From an uncultured Ruminococcus sp. (lineage in GTDB: Bacteria; Bacillota; Clostridia; Oscillospirales; Ruminococcaceae), in assembly GCA_937910385.1 (NCBI GenBank), contig CALEPT010000113.1, forward strand, positions 1 to 58,356: DNA of 58,356 nt, given 5' to 3'. The first letter of the stretch is position 1. Each line of letters begins with the position of its first letter. Below, piece after piece: positions 49,624 to 58,325 of the stretch. Both the position numbers and the translations under genes were made by a program. The notes under the pieces were generated by a model, which was not told the DNA's origin, searched no databases, and worked only from the letters and a program-made list of their open reading frames with translations.

Positions 49624-49769
49624 AGGGTACCTCCTTGAAAAATGCTTTATACAATGATATTCAAGCATAGGTACAAGTATTCCTTTTTTGTCAACTCGTC
49701 ATTTTGAACATTGAAAGGTGTTTGTTTTAGGTGAATTTCACAAAAATAACAGTTGCAAATAATATCTTC

Positions 49770-49798
49770 TTCACTTTTTTGAACATATATGTTATAAT
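49770..49798 (+). promoter_or_regulatory. Promoter of HAD/ior block
   Basis: TTCACT (49770-49775), 17-base spacer, TATAAT (49793-49798), just upstream of the HAD phosphatase gene; it may drive part or all of the plus-strand block. The remainder of the gap to sipL (49624-49769) is AT-rich. Confidence 0.65.
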
Positions 49799-49833
49799 GT
49801 TATTGTGAAAATTTATGTCCGCACGACACGGAG

Positions 49834-50664
49834 GTGAACAATATCGCAAAAACTCTCTATATCTCCGACCTCGATGGTACTCTGCTCACGCCCGACGCGC
49901 AGGTCACTGTCCTTTCCGCCGATATCATAAACTCGGCAATAAACGGCGGCGCATACTTCACCTTTGCCACGGCAAGGTCGGTTTACTCGGCGCAGCCTAT
50001 AACTTCACAGCTCAGTATAAATGTCCCATGCATACTTATGAACGGCGTAAGTATTTATGACCTTAAAGCGCGCAAGTACATCAAAAACGAATACATACCG
50101 ATAAGTGCTTCTGCCGTCATAATAGATCTGCTGAAAGAGCACGGTCTTGAAGCATTCATGTATAAGATCTGCGGCGGAGTCCTCACCTGCTATTACACAC
50201 AGATATCGGACAGGGTCATGCGCAGCTTTGCAGAGGTGCGCAAAAACCGCTACAAAAAGCCATTTGTGCAGTGCGGCGACCTCACGGATGAGGCAGACGG
50301 AGAAACAGTCTATTTCACTCTCATGGAGAAGCATGACAGACTCCTTCCGCTGAAAAATGCCATTGACGGCATTGAGGGTGCCGACTGTGCTTTCTATGAA
50401 GACACCTATACCGGAAAATGGTATCTGGAAATATTTTCGGATAAGGCTTCCAAGAAAAACGGCGTAGAATTCCTCCGCAGGGAATACGGATTCGACCGTG
50501 TCATCTGCTTCGGGGACAACCTCAACGATCTTCCGATGTTCGCTCAGTCAGACATAAAAGTCGCGGTAGCAAATGCCAGAGCCGAGGTGAAAGCCGCAGC
50601 AGACTATATCGCCCTATCCAACACTGAGGACGGGGTTGCAAAATGGCTCATTGAAAATACGTAA
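49834..50664 (+). CDS. HAD-superfamily Cof-type phosphatase (start codon unclear)
   Basis: 276 residues when read from GTG at 49834. The motifs are LYISDLDGTLL (catalytic Asps), a type IIb cap, and VICFGDNLNDLPMFAQS. This is a cytosolic phosphatase of unknown substrate. The GTG lies inside the GGAGG ribosome site (49830-49834), so it is an unlikely start. The ATC at 49843 is 8 bases from that site and would give (M)AKTLYISDLDGTLL, like other family members. No ATG, TTG or other canonical start fits. Confidence 0.75.
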   Translation: MNNIAKTLYISDLDGTLLTPDAQVTVLSADIINSAINGGAYFTFATARSVYSAQPITSQLSINVPCILMNGVSIYDLKARKYIKNEYIPISASAVIIDLLKEHGLEAFMYKICGGVLTCYYTQISDRVMRSFAEVRKNRYKKPFVQCGDLTDEADGETVYFTLMEKHDRLLPLKNAIDGIEGADCAFYEDTYTGKWYLEIFSDKASKKNGVEFLRREYGFDRVICFGDNLNDLPMFAQSDIKVAVANARAEVKAAADYIALSNTEDGVAKWLIENT

Positions 50665-50721
50665 TTATTATGTGCTGAAAAGCTCATATAACTAAAAAAC
50701 GAAATGAAAGGAAATCAAAGA

Positions 50722-52452
50722 ATGAAAAAGCTTATGTTAGGAAATGAAGCCTTCGCAAGAGGCTTGTTTGAGGCAGGCTGCAAGGTAGTTTCAAGCTACC
50801 CCGGAACTCCCTCAACGGAAATAACAGAGGAGGCTGCAAAATATGACGAAATATACGCCGAATGGGCTCCCAACGAAAAGGTGGCAATGGAAACAGCTCT
50901 CGGAGCCTCTATCGCCGGTGTGAGATCGTTCTGCGGCATGAAGCACGTTGGTCTCAACGTTGCGGCAGACCCCCTCTATACAGCAGCCTACACCGGCGTT
51001 AACGGAGGAGTTGTCATCGCCGTTGCCGACGATCAGGGAATGCACTCGTCCCAGAACGAGCAGGACAGCCGCCACCACGCTATCGCCTCTAAGGTGCTCA
51101 TGCTCGAACCCTCCGATTCGGGCGAATGCAAGGAATTCGTCAAGACGGCATTCGAGCTTTCGGAGCAGTACGACGTTCCCGCTATCGTGAGAATGTCCAC
51201 CCGCGTTGCTCACTCTCAAAGCATTGTCGAGCTCGAGGACAGGATAGAACCCGAGATGAAGGAATATGTCAAGAACCCTCAGAAATACGTAATGATGCCC
51301 GCTAACGCAAAGGGCAGGCACGTTTTCGTTGAAGAGCGCACTCAGAAGCTCATCGAATATGCCGAGGTCAGTCCTCTGAACCGCGTTGAGATATCAGACA
51401 GTGCACAGTTCGGCGTTATCACAAACGGAGCAGCCTATCAGTACGTCAAGGAGGCACTCGGAGACAAAGCTTCTGTACTCAAGCTCGGTATCGTCAACCC
51501 CATGCCCGTGAAGCTCATTCAGGACTTTGCCGCTAAGTACGAGACCGTTTACATAGTTGAGGAGCTCGACGGCATAATCGAACAGCACTGCCGCAATATC
51601 GGCATGACAAACATAAAGGGCAAGGAGGTATTCGGCTATATAGGCGAGCTGCCGCAGTCCGTCATTGCCCAGAAGCTTCTCGGCGAGACCAAGGAATATA
51701 CGCAGCTTGACGATAATATCCCTGTCCGCCCGCCTGTTATGTGCCCGGGATGTCCTCACAGAGGCCTTTTCTACTGCCTCAGCAAGAACAAGATAACCGT
51801 TTCGGGAGATATCGGCTGCTACACTCTCGGAGCTGCAGCTCCCCTGTTCGCAGTTGATACTACCATATGCATGGGAGCATCTATCTCGGCTCTCCACGGC
51901 TTCAACAAGGCTCGCGGAGCGGAGTCCGAACACAAGACGGTCGCTGTTATCGGCGACTCGACATTCATGCACAGCGGCATGACGGGACTTGTCAACATCG
52001 CATACAACGACTCAAACTCCACCGTTATAATCCTTGATAATTCAATAACCGGAATGACCGGACATCAGCAAAATCCTACCACCGGAAAGAATCTCAAGGG
52101 CGACCCTGCTGCCGCAGTGAACCTCGAGGAGCTCTGTAAGGCTATCGGCATTAAAAGAGTCCGTGTGGTAGACCCCTATCACCTTGCGGAAACCGAAGCT
52201 GCTATCAAGGAGGAGCTTGCTGCGGACGAGGCTTCCGTCATAATCTCACGCCGTCCGTGCGCACTTCTCAAATATGTCAAGCACAATCCGCCCGTTGCGG
52301 TAGATACTGACAAGTGCATAGGCTGCAAGATGTGTATGAAGCTCGGATGTCCCGCCATATCAATGAGAGACGGCAAGGCTGTTATCGACCACACTCAGTG
52401 CGTAGGCTGCGGAATCTGTCAGGAGCAGTGCAAAGTAGGAGCTATAAAATAA
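50722..52452 (+). CDS. iorA: Indolepyruvate ferredoxin oxidoreductase, alpha subunit
   Basis: 576 residues. The pyruvate-oxidoreductase fold carries the TPP motif GDSTFMHSGMTG...IILDNSITGMTGHQ, and two C-terminal 4Fe-4S clusters (CIGCKMCMKLGCP and CVGCGICQEQCKVG). With IorB it interconverts arylpyruvates and aryl-acetyl-CoA with ferredoxin. The start at MKKLML has AAAGGA 9 bases upstream. Three unknown genes separate it from iorB. Confidence 0.95.
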   Translation: MKKLMLGNEAFARGLFEAGCKVVSSYPGTPSTEITEEAAKYDEIYAEWAPNEKVAMETALGASIAGVRSFCGMKHVGLNVAADPLYTAAYTGVNGGVVIAVADDQGMHSSQNEQDSRHHAIASKVLMLEPSDSGECKEFVKTAFELSEQYDVPAIVRMSTRVAHSQSIVELEDRIEPEMKEYVKNPQKYVMMPANAKGRHVFVEERTQKLIEYAEVSPLNRVEISDSAQFGVITNGAAYQYVKEALGDKASVLKLGIVNPMPVKLIQDFAAKYETVYIVEELDGIIEQHCRNIGMTNIKGKEVFGYIGELPQSVIAQKLLGETKEYTQLDDNIPVRPPVMCPGCPHRGLFYCLSKNKITVSGDIGCYTLGAAAPLFAVDTTICMGASISALHGFNKARGAESEHKTVAVIGDSTFMHSGMTGLVNIAYNDSNSTVIILDNSITGMTGHQQNPTTGKNLKGDPAAAVNLEELCKAIGIKRVRVVDPYHLAETEAAIKEELAADEASVIISRRPCALLKYVKHNPPVAVDTDKCIGCKMCMKLGCPAISMRDGKAVIDHTQCVGCGICQEQCKVGAIK

Positions 52453-52455
52453 ACT

Positions 52456-52683
52456 ATGAAAATCAGAACTATATTCTGCCCATACTGCAATATCCAGATG
52501 AAGTACAGAAGCACAGAGCGCATACAGCTCGGGCAGAGCGGCATTATCTTCGAGCACCTCGACCATTGGCTCTCAGGACATCTCACTGTGAGCATTTACG
52601 AGTGCCCGAACTGCGGCAGGCTCGAATTTTTCAGATATAAAAAGGAGAAAAAGAATGCAGACGGAAATATACGAAAGCTTTGA
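52456..52683 (+). CDS. Small zinc-ribbon protein
   Basis: 75 residues with two CxxC pairs (FCPYC and ECPNC) around an intervening loop of about 35 residues, then a basic tail. It begins 3 bases after the iorA stop, and its last 29 bases overlap the next gene, so translation is probably coupled. A protein or nucleic-acid binding role is inference. I do not recognise a family. Confidence 0.55.
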   Translation: MKIRTIFCPYCNIQMKYRSTERIQLGQSGIIFEHLDHWLSGHLTVSIYECPNCGRLEFFRYKKEKKNADGNIRKL

Positions 52684-53050
52684 GCTCTGGCTCGACGCAC
52701 TTCTCGAAAATAACGATATGCCCGAAAATACAGCAGCTTTCAATTTCAATCTTTATGAAGAATCCGCTGAAGACTTCGTTTACGCAGTACAGCTCATCGC
52801 TTCGGACCGTTTTGAACCGGACGACGACGGAGAATGGGCTTGCTATGAGGTGTGGTCGTCTGAGGAGGATATATTCTGCGTCAGCACAGAAGACGAAGAC
52901 AATAAGGACTGCGAAGCCGCTCAGAAGCTGATAACCGAAATGGTCCGCGAATATCTTAAAACCGGACGATACCGGAATATCCTCACCGCATCGCAGGCGA
53001 TAGGCATCGGCTTCGTTGACGGTGAAATAGATATAATTCTTAAAACCTGA
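52655..53050 (+). CDS. Hypothetical acidic protein in ior locus
   Basis: 131 residues, strongly acidic (SSEEDIFCVSTEDEDNKD), soluble, with two helices in the N-terminal and C-terminal thirds and a central beta region. No signal peptide and no motif I recognise. It overlaps the zinc-ribbon gene by 29 bases and precedes the membrane protein by 4 bases. Confidence 0.5.
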   Translation: MQTEIYESFELWLDALLENNDMPENTAAFNFNLYEESAEDFVYAVQLIASDRFEPDDDGEWACYEVWSSEEDIFCVSTEDEDNKDCEAAQKLITEMVREYLKTGRYRNILTASQAIGIGFVDGEIDIILKT

Positions 53051-53054
53051 TCTT

Positions 53055-53675
53055 ATGGAAAAACTGAAGGAAAACACAGCAGCACAGACCAAAGCTCCCC
53101 ATGGCGAGAGCGAGGCAAAATATATAACGCTGCTGAAAGGATTTGTGGGAGCACTTATAGGCGCTCTGCCCGGAATGCTGATCTGGGTCATACTCGCTAA
53201 ATTCCGCATAAGAGCGGCTCTTGTAGGATTTTTCATCGCTGCCGGTACAGTATACGGCTACGGTAAATTATCAAGGCGCAACAAGCTTCCCGTTGCTGTG
53301 GGAGCTATAGTATGTATGGCAATAATCATCATCTCCGTTTATGTAGCCCAGCGGATAACTATCGCCTGGGCTATGACCGACGCATACAAGAACTATGTCG
53401 CCGGATTAAAAGAACAATTGCTGCTCCGCCTTGAATCTGAACATCCGGATATACCTGCGGAGCTTATCGAAGAAGGTCTCAATAATGAACTGAAGGAACG
53501 ATTCGGCTTTTCAAGAGGAACATTTTCAGACTGCTTCACTCACTTTCATATGATACTCAGTAAATTCGGAATGAAAAAGGAATACTACAGCGACCTCATA
53601 CAAAGCTATATCTCCGCCGCGCTCGGAAGCGGCTCGCTCATGAAAAACGCTGTAAAGAAAAGAGTAACATTCTGA
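53055..53675 (+). CDS. Hypothetical membrane protein in ior locus
   Basis: 206 residues. Three predicted membrane helices (about 28-47, 52-70 and 78-98) are followed by a soluble helical C-terminal domain of about 100 residues. No strong ribosome site is visible, suggesting coupling to the preceding gene 4 bases away. No family recognised. Confidence 0.5.
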   Translation: MEKLKENTAAQTKAPHGESEAKYITLLKGFVGALIGALPGMLIWVILAKFRIRAALVGFFIAAGTVYGYGKLSRRNKLPVAVGAIVCMAIIIISVYVAQRITIAWAMTDAYKNYVAGLKEQLLLRLESEHPDIPAELIEEGLNNELKERFGFSRGTFSDCFTHFHMILSKFGMKKEYYSDLIQSYISAALGSGSLMKNAVKKRVTF

Positions 53676-53726
53676 TGAATATTATCCGGCTGAGTGAAAA
53701 TCGAATTATTACTAAGGAGAAATATT

Positions 53727-54299
53727 ATGGAAACAAGATCTATTATGATAGTAGGCGTAGGCGGACAGGGTTCGCTGCTCGCTTCAAGACTTCTGGGAAA
53801 TGTGCTTCTCGCTCAGGGACATGACGTTAAAGTCAGCGAAGTGCATGGAATGTCGCAGAGAGGCGGCTCGGTCGTTACATACGTAAAATACGGCGACAAG
53901 GTATACTCTCCCGTCGTTGAAAAAGGCGAAGCGGACGTTGTAATATCGTTCGAGCTGCTCGAAGCTGCACGCTGTCTGCCGTATCTCAAAAAGGGCGGAA
54001 AGCTCATAACATCGACCCAGCAGATAGACCCTATGCCTGTTATAACAGGCGCTGCAAAATATCCTGAAAACCTTGAGGAAAAGCTCCGTGAGGCAGGTGT
54101 TGAGCTCGTTGCTGTTGACGCCCTTGCGCTCGCTGAACAGGCAGGCACAGCCAAAGCTTCAAACGTTGTTCTCATGGGGGTTCTCGCTTCCCGCACAGAC
54201 TTTCCCGATGAGCTGTGGCAGAACGCCCTTGAGCAGTGCGTACCGCCGAAGTTCTTGGAACTTAATAAAAAGGCGTTTGAGCTTGGCAAGCAGGCTTGA
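53727..54299 (+). CDS. iorB: Indolepyruvate ferredoxin oxidoreductase, beta subunit
   Basis: 190 residues, the gamma-type POR domain: IMIVGVGGQGSLLASRLLG, EVHGMSQRGGSVVTYVKYG. It completes the IorA heterodimer. AAGGAG lies 7 bases before the ATG. The usual direct iorA-iorB neighbourhood is broken here by three genes, but the pair remains on one strand with short gaps. Confidence 0.93.
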   Translation: METRSIMIVGVGGQGSLLASRLLGNVLLAQGHDVKVSEVHGMSQRGGSVVTYVKYGDKVYSPVVEKGEADVVISFELLEAARCLPYLKKGGKLITSTQQIDPMPVITGAAKYPENLEEKLREAGVELVAVDALALAEQAGTAKASNVVLMGVLASRTDFPDELWQNALEQCVPPKFLELNKKAFELGKQA

Positions 54300-54327
54300 C
54301 ATATAGTGCAGCATATTGGGGGATCTT

Positions 54328-55842
54328 ATGAAAAAAATACTTGCGGCTGTTTCTATTCTTGCCTTAATGGTGCCATTTGCCGCCTGCGGCAAGGATAATG
54401 AAGACAGATCAGAGACAGAAAAGAATATATCTTCCGCCGTTGAAACAGATGATGGTGACGAAAAGGAAGCTTCCGATCAGGATATACCTGAAGAAACGAC
54501 CGAGAGCTATCATGATGAGCAGGATGCTCCGATCCTGCAAAGCTGTCACAAGACAATTTCAAACAGCGAAAAGCCGGAGGTCACTATGGTGACCCTCAGC
54601 GGCGTTTGCAGCGGAAATATCAAAAAGCTTGCCAGTGTGGAGGACCTTTACAATATCAACGTGCTGCACAGCGGCGTTGTGGGACTTATCGGAGTACCTA
54701 TCGAGCTTTCATGCAGCGGCATCACAGATATGGAGCTCACCTTTACATACGACCCTGATTCTCTCAGAGGAGTTCCCGAAAACAATCTCATATTCCTCCG
54801 GTACGACGAAGGTATCGGCACCTATGACGAGATGTACGGCGAGCTCGATACCGACAGTCATACCGTCTCGCTGAAGATCCCAAGCGGCGGCGTTTATATG
54901 CTGGTGGACGCATATCAGTGGCTGGGCTGCTGGGGCGTTGACGTCTCCGAATATGCATATGATACCGACCGCTCAGCTTATCAGACCGACTGGGAACGTG
55001 AGCGCAATACAGGAAGTATAATGGATATTGTCGACAAGGACTGGGCTATGGAAAATGCCCCGGCATTCCATGTCTCGACTGCGCAGGAGCTTGCAGGAGC
55101 TGTATATTACGTCAACGGCATAGCTGACGGCGAGGCGGTATCTGTTACGCTTGAAAACGATATTGACCTTTCAGGCTACGACTGGGTGCCTATGGGCTGG
55201 TATAACGGCTCCTACCATAATTTTTCCGGCACTGTAGACGGTCAGGGGCACACAATAAGCAATATGAAGATCATCAGCGGATACGACGACGCAGGATTCA
55301 TCGGCTACGGTCTGAGCACATACGTTAACAACATCAATTTCGTGAACGCCGATGTAAGGGGAAGCTCCTGCACAGGCGTTGTGGGCGGTCAGATATACAT
55401 AACCGATCTGTGGGAGAATATCACTCTCACCGACTGCACTGTCAACGGCAGCAGCACCGACACAGGCTCTGTCATAGGACGCGAGGCTGCTACGGCGTTC
55501 AAAGGCTGCGCTGTTAACAATGTTACCGTGAACGGTGAGCCTTTCGAGTATTTCTCCTATCGCCAAAAAGTCGTGGAGGAAACAGAGGTCACCGAGACCT
55601 TCAAGCTTGAAATGAAGGATAAATATGTTTTCACGCGCGATGTTCACGACGGCTTCCGCAACTTAGGCTGGGTGTTCGAGCGAAACGGAGTCCAGCTCCT
55701 TGACAGGAGCGCTGAAAACGAGACTGAATACGACGGCTCGTGGCTTTTCAGCGAACCCGGAACGTATCACGTATACCTCAACGCTTTTATAAACGGTACC
55801 TATATCCGCGTCAGCAACCTTATCGAGATCGTTGTTGAATGA
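54328..55842 (+). CDS. Lipoprotein with GLUG/beta-helix-like repeats
   Basis: 504 residues. Lipobox VPFAAC, then an acidic linker. The middle (about 275-400) has AELAGAVYYVN, GTVDGQGHTISNM, NINFVNADVRG and TLTDCTVNGSS turns, like GLUG-motif or parallel beta-helix surface proteins. The N-terminal part (about 95-210) is beta-rich. The ATG has GGGGG 5 bases before it. It lies between iorB and the CoA ligase on the same strand, yet encodes a surface protein. Function unknown. Confidence 0.6.
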   Translation: MKKILAAVSILALMVPFAACGKDNEDRSETEKNISSAVETDDGDEKEASDQDIPEETTESYHDEQDAPILQSCHKTISNSEKPEVTMVTLSGVCSGNIKKLASVEDLYNINVLHSGVVGLIGVPIELSCSGITDMELTFTYDPDSLRGVPENNLIFLRYDEGIGTYDEMYGELDTDSHTVSLKIPSGGVYMLVDAYQWLGCWGVDVSEYAYDTDRSAYQTDWERERNTGSIMDIVDKDWAMENAPAFHVSTAQELAGAVYYVNGIADGEAVSVTLENDIDLSGYDWVPMGWYNGSYHNFSGTVDGQGHTISNMKIISGYDDAGFIGYGLSTYVNNINFVNADVRGSSCTGVVGGQIYITDLWENITLTDCTVNGSSTDTGSVIGREAATAFKGCAVNNVTVNGEPFEYFSYRQKVVEETEVTETFKLEMKDKYVFTRDVHDGFRNLGWVFERNGVQLLDRSAENETEYDGSWLFSEPGTYHVYLNAFINGTYIRVSNLIEIVVE

Positions 55843-55890
55843 TCCATCTTTAGTATGTTAAAATTTATTAATAAAGGAGTATGATGACCA

Positions 55891-57198
55891 ATGGAAAATT
55901 ATTGGAATCAAGAGATCGAATGTATGTCCCGCGAGGACATGAAAAAGCTTCAGGACGAGCATCTTGTCGCTCAGGTAAAGCACGTTTATGAAAACGTAAA
56001 GTACTACCGCGATCTCATGGACGAAAAGGGCGTAAAGCCCGAGGATATCAAGGGTACGGACGATCTTCACAAGCTGCCGTTCCTTTCTAAAGCCGACCTG
56101 CGCGACGCTTATCCCTACGGACTCCTCGCAAAGCCCCTCTCGGAGTGTGTGCGCATACAGTCCACGAGCGGTACGACCGGCAGGCGCGTTGTTGCATTCT
56201 ACACACAGCACGACATCGACCTCTGGGAAGACTGCTGCGCCCGCGCTATAACTGCGGCTGGCGGTACGAATGAGGACGTTTGTCAGGTTTGCTACGGCTA
56301 CGGACTTTTCACTGGCGGTCCCGGACTTAACGGCGGCTCGCACAAGGTAGGCTGCCTCACACTCCCTATGAGCTCGGGCAATACCGAAAGACAGATACAG
56401 TTCATGAGAGACCTGGGCTCTACCATTCTCTGCTGTACCCCGTCATACGCTGCTTACATCGGAGAAACTCTCCACGATATGGGCTACACAACTGACGACA
56501 TCAAGCTAAAAGCAGGTATCTTCGGCGCCGAGCCGTGGACTGAGGAAATGCGCCGCTCAATCGAAAAGTCTCTCGGTATAAAGGCTTATGACATCTACGG
56601 TCTGACAGAGACAAGCGGTCCCGGAGTCGCATTTGAGTGCTCCGAGCAGACCGGTATGCACATCAATGAGGATCACTTCATTCCCGAGATAATCAATCCC
56701 GATACAGGAGAAGTCCTTCCGGACGGTGAGGTCGGCGAACTTGTATTCACAAGCATTACAAAGGAAGCCTTCCCGCTCCTGAGATACAGAACGCGCGATC
56801 TCTGCGTTCTCTCGCGCAAGAAGTGCTCATGCGGACGCACCCTCATCAAAATGACAAAGCCTATGGGCAGAAGCGACGATATGATGATAATCCGCGGTGT
56901 AAATGTATTCCCCAGCCAGATCGAGACCGTTCTCATCGAACAAGGCTATTCACCCAACTATCTCATCGAGGTAGACCGCGTGAACAATACAGATACCCTC
57001 GATATCAACGTCGAGATGAACCCCGAGCAGTTCTCTGACAAGGTCGGCGACATACAGGATAAGGAACGTGAACTTGCTGCCGCTATCAAGACCATGCTCG
57101 GCATAAATCCCAAGGTGCATCTCGTTTCGCCCAAGTCGATCACAAGAAGCGAGGGCAAGGCTGTCCGCGTTATCGACAAGAGAAAGCTTCACGATTAA
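55891..57198 (+). CDS. paaK: Phenylacetate-CoA ligase
   Basis: 435 residues, of the adenylate-forming family. The P-loop-like motif is QSTSGTTGRRVVAF; the adenine motif YDIYGLTETSGPGVAFEC and RTRDLCVLS follow. It activates phenylacetate and related aryl acetates to CoA thioesters with ATP. AAAGGAG lies about 11 bases before the ATG. With IorAB it can link aryl acids and arylpyruvates in either direction; the ACT gene follows after 13 bases. Confidence 0.94.
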   Translation: MENYWNQEIECMSREDMKKLQDEHLVAQVKHVYENVKYYRDLMDEKGVKPEDIKGTDDLHKLPFLSKADLRDAYPYGLLAKPLSECVRIQSTSGTTGRRVVAFYTQHDIDLWEDCCARAITAAGGTNEDVCQVCYGYGLFTGGPGLNGGSHKVGCLTLPMSSGNTERQIQFMRDLGSTILCCTPSYAAYIGETLHDMGYTTDDIKLKAGIFGAEPWTEEMRRSIEKSLGIKAYDIYGLTETSGPGVAFECSEQTGMHINEDHFIPEIINPDTGEVLPDGEVGELVFTSITKEAFPLLRYRTRDLCVLSRKKCSCGRTLIKMTKPMGRSDDMMIIRGVNVFPSQIETVLIEQGYSPNYLIEVDRVNNTDTLDINVEMNPEQFSDKVGDIQDKERELAAAIKTMLGINPKVHLVSPKSITRSEGKAVRVIDKRKLHD

Positions 57199-57211
57199 AG
57201 GAGGTATATCT

Positions 57212-57646
57212 ATGGCAAATGTAAGACAAATTTCCGTATTTATGGACAATAAGCCCAATCAGCTCTCGGGTGTTATGCAGATAATCAAGGACAGCGGCAT
57301 AAATGTGAGGGCGCTCAGTCTCGCCGACACAAAGGACTTCGGCATACTGCGCATAATCGTAAACGATACAGATAAAACAGTAGAATCACTCAAAAACGCA
57401 GGTTATGCGGTAGCAGTTACAGAGATACTCGCTATCTCTATCCCCGATTCACCGGGACAGCTCAGCCGCGTTCTTGAGATACTCGGCTCTGATAATGTCA
57501 ATCTTGAATACCTCTATGCCTTCACAGGAGCTTCGGATAAGGCAGTTTCATTTGTTATCCGCGTTGACGATAACGAAGCTGCTGCCGCTTCTCTTACAAA
57601 GGGCGGAATTATTCAGCTTACCGAAAATGACATCGCGGAAATGTGA
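57212..57646 (+). CDS. Tandem ACT-domain protein
   Basis: 144 residues formed of two ACT domains (about 4-70 and 72-140). Each has the beta-alpha-beta-beta pattern with a ligand-binding turn (KPNQLSGVM; SPGQLSRVL). ACT proteins bind amino acids. Genes like this accompany PaaK-type ligases and ior genes, so an aromatic-amino-acid sensor for the locus is likely, as inference. AAAGGAGG precedes the ATG. Confidence 0.85.
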   Translation: MANVRQISVFMDNKPNQLSGVMQIIKDSGINVRALSLADTKDFGILRIIVNDTDKTVESLKNAGYAVAVTEILAISIPDSPGQLSRVLEILGSDNVNLEYLYAFTGASDKAVSFVIRVDDNEAAAASLTKGGIIQLTENDIAEM

Positions 57647-57692
57647 ACATTTCACAAAAAGCACCTCATATATAAAATTATTTTGAAAACGC

Positions 57693-57722
57693 TTGACAGA
57701 ATTCCTGCTGATGTTGTATAAT
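57693..57722 (+). promoter_or_regulatory. Consensus promoter of zinc-ribbon gene
   Basis: TTGACA (57693-57698), 18-base spacer, TATAAT (57717-57722), full match in both boxes. A TGAAAACGCTT segment (57684-57694) just upstream and overlapping the -35 box resembles the left half of a CcpA (cre) site. Confidence 0.85.
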
Positions 57723-57770
57723 AAATATATGAAATTTGACGAGAAAATTATCCGACAGGAGTGATGAATA

Positions 57771-58205
57771 ATGGGTCTTCTCGATAAATTCAATGATGCA
57801 AGTAAGGGTGTTTCCGAGAAAGCAAAAAACATCTCGGAGGCTAACAACCTTAAAAGAAAAATCCTGTATGAGGAAGAAAGGATCGTAGAGATCTTTACAG
57901 ATATCGGAAAAAGATATTATAAAAATCCCGACGAGGATCCTGCCGCTCTCAAGGTCCTCTGCGACGATATTGACACAAGGCGCAGAAGAATAAAGAAAAT
58001 GAGATACGAGCTCAACGGCATAAGAGGCTATAAAATATGCCCCAAGTGCGACGCAGAGGTAAACGAACGATTCCAGTTCTGCGGACGCTGCGGTGCAAGG
58101 CTTCCCGATATCGAGGACGAGGACTTTATGTCGCTTGAACCCAACGATTATTACACAGAAAGCAGCAATAATTTCTTCAACGCAGATTCAAACCAGAATT
58201 ATTAA
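57771..58205 (+). CDS. Zinc-ribbon domain protein
   Basis: 144 residues: a helical N-terminal part (about 1-85, with a charged coiled-coil character) and a zinc ribbon (CPKCDAEV...CGRCGARLP) near residue 90-115, then an acidic, asparagine-rich tail. This domain order is found in several small Firmicutes proteins of unknown function. AGGAG lies about 8 bases before the ATG. It has its own promoter and terminator, so it is a single-gene unit. Confidence 0.75.
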   Translation: MGLLDKFNDASKGVSEKAKNISEANNLKRKILYEEERIVEIFTDIGKRYYKNPDEDPAALKVLCDDIDTRRRRIKKMRYELNGIRGYKICPKCDAEVNERFQFCGRCGARLPDIEDEDFMSLEPNDYYTESSNNFFNADSNQNY

Positions 58206-58207
58206 TC

Positions 58208-58242
58208 AAAAGGGCTGTTGCAATCTATACAACAGCCCTTTT
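58208..58242 (+). terminator. Terminator of zinc-ribbon gene
   Basis: 13-bp perfect stem AAAAGGGCTGTTG/CAACAGCCCTTTT, 2 bases after the stop; the 3' arm supplies its own T-run. Confidence 0.85.
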
Positions 58243-58262
58243 CTGATATACTTGCCTCTATT

Positions 58263-58325
58263 GCAAAATGTACATTGTACATTTTGCGGGCTGCAAAGCA
58301 GCCACAAAGCCGCTTTGCGGCTTTG
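58263..58325. repeat. Stacked-palindrome element at window end
   Basis: Three perfect palindromes in a row: GCAAAATGTACA/TGTACATTTTGC (12 bp, one central base, 58263-58287), GGCTGC/GCAGCC (58289-58303) and CAAAGCCGC/GCGGCTTTG (58305-58325). This is in addition to the terminator just upstream. The remaining 31 bases have no clear feature. Confidence 0.65.

Noticed and set aside
49815..50060. 81-codon ATG-started frame overlapping the 5' end of the HAD gene
   Set aside because: It is in a different frame, has no known motif, and the alternate frame contains a textbook HAD motif. The ribosome site GGAGG lies inside this frame, not before it.
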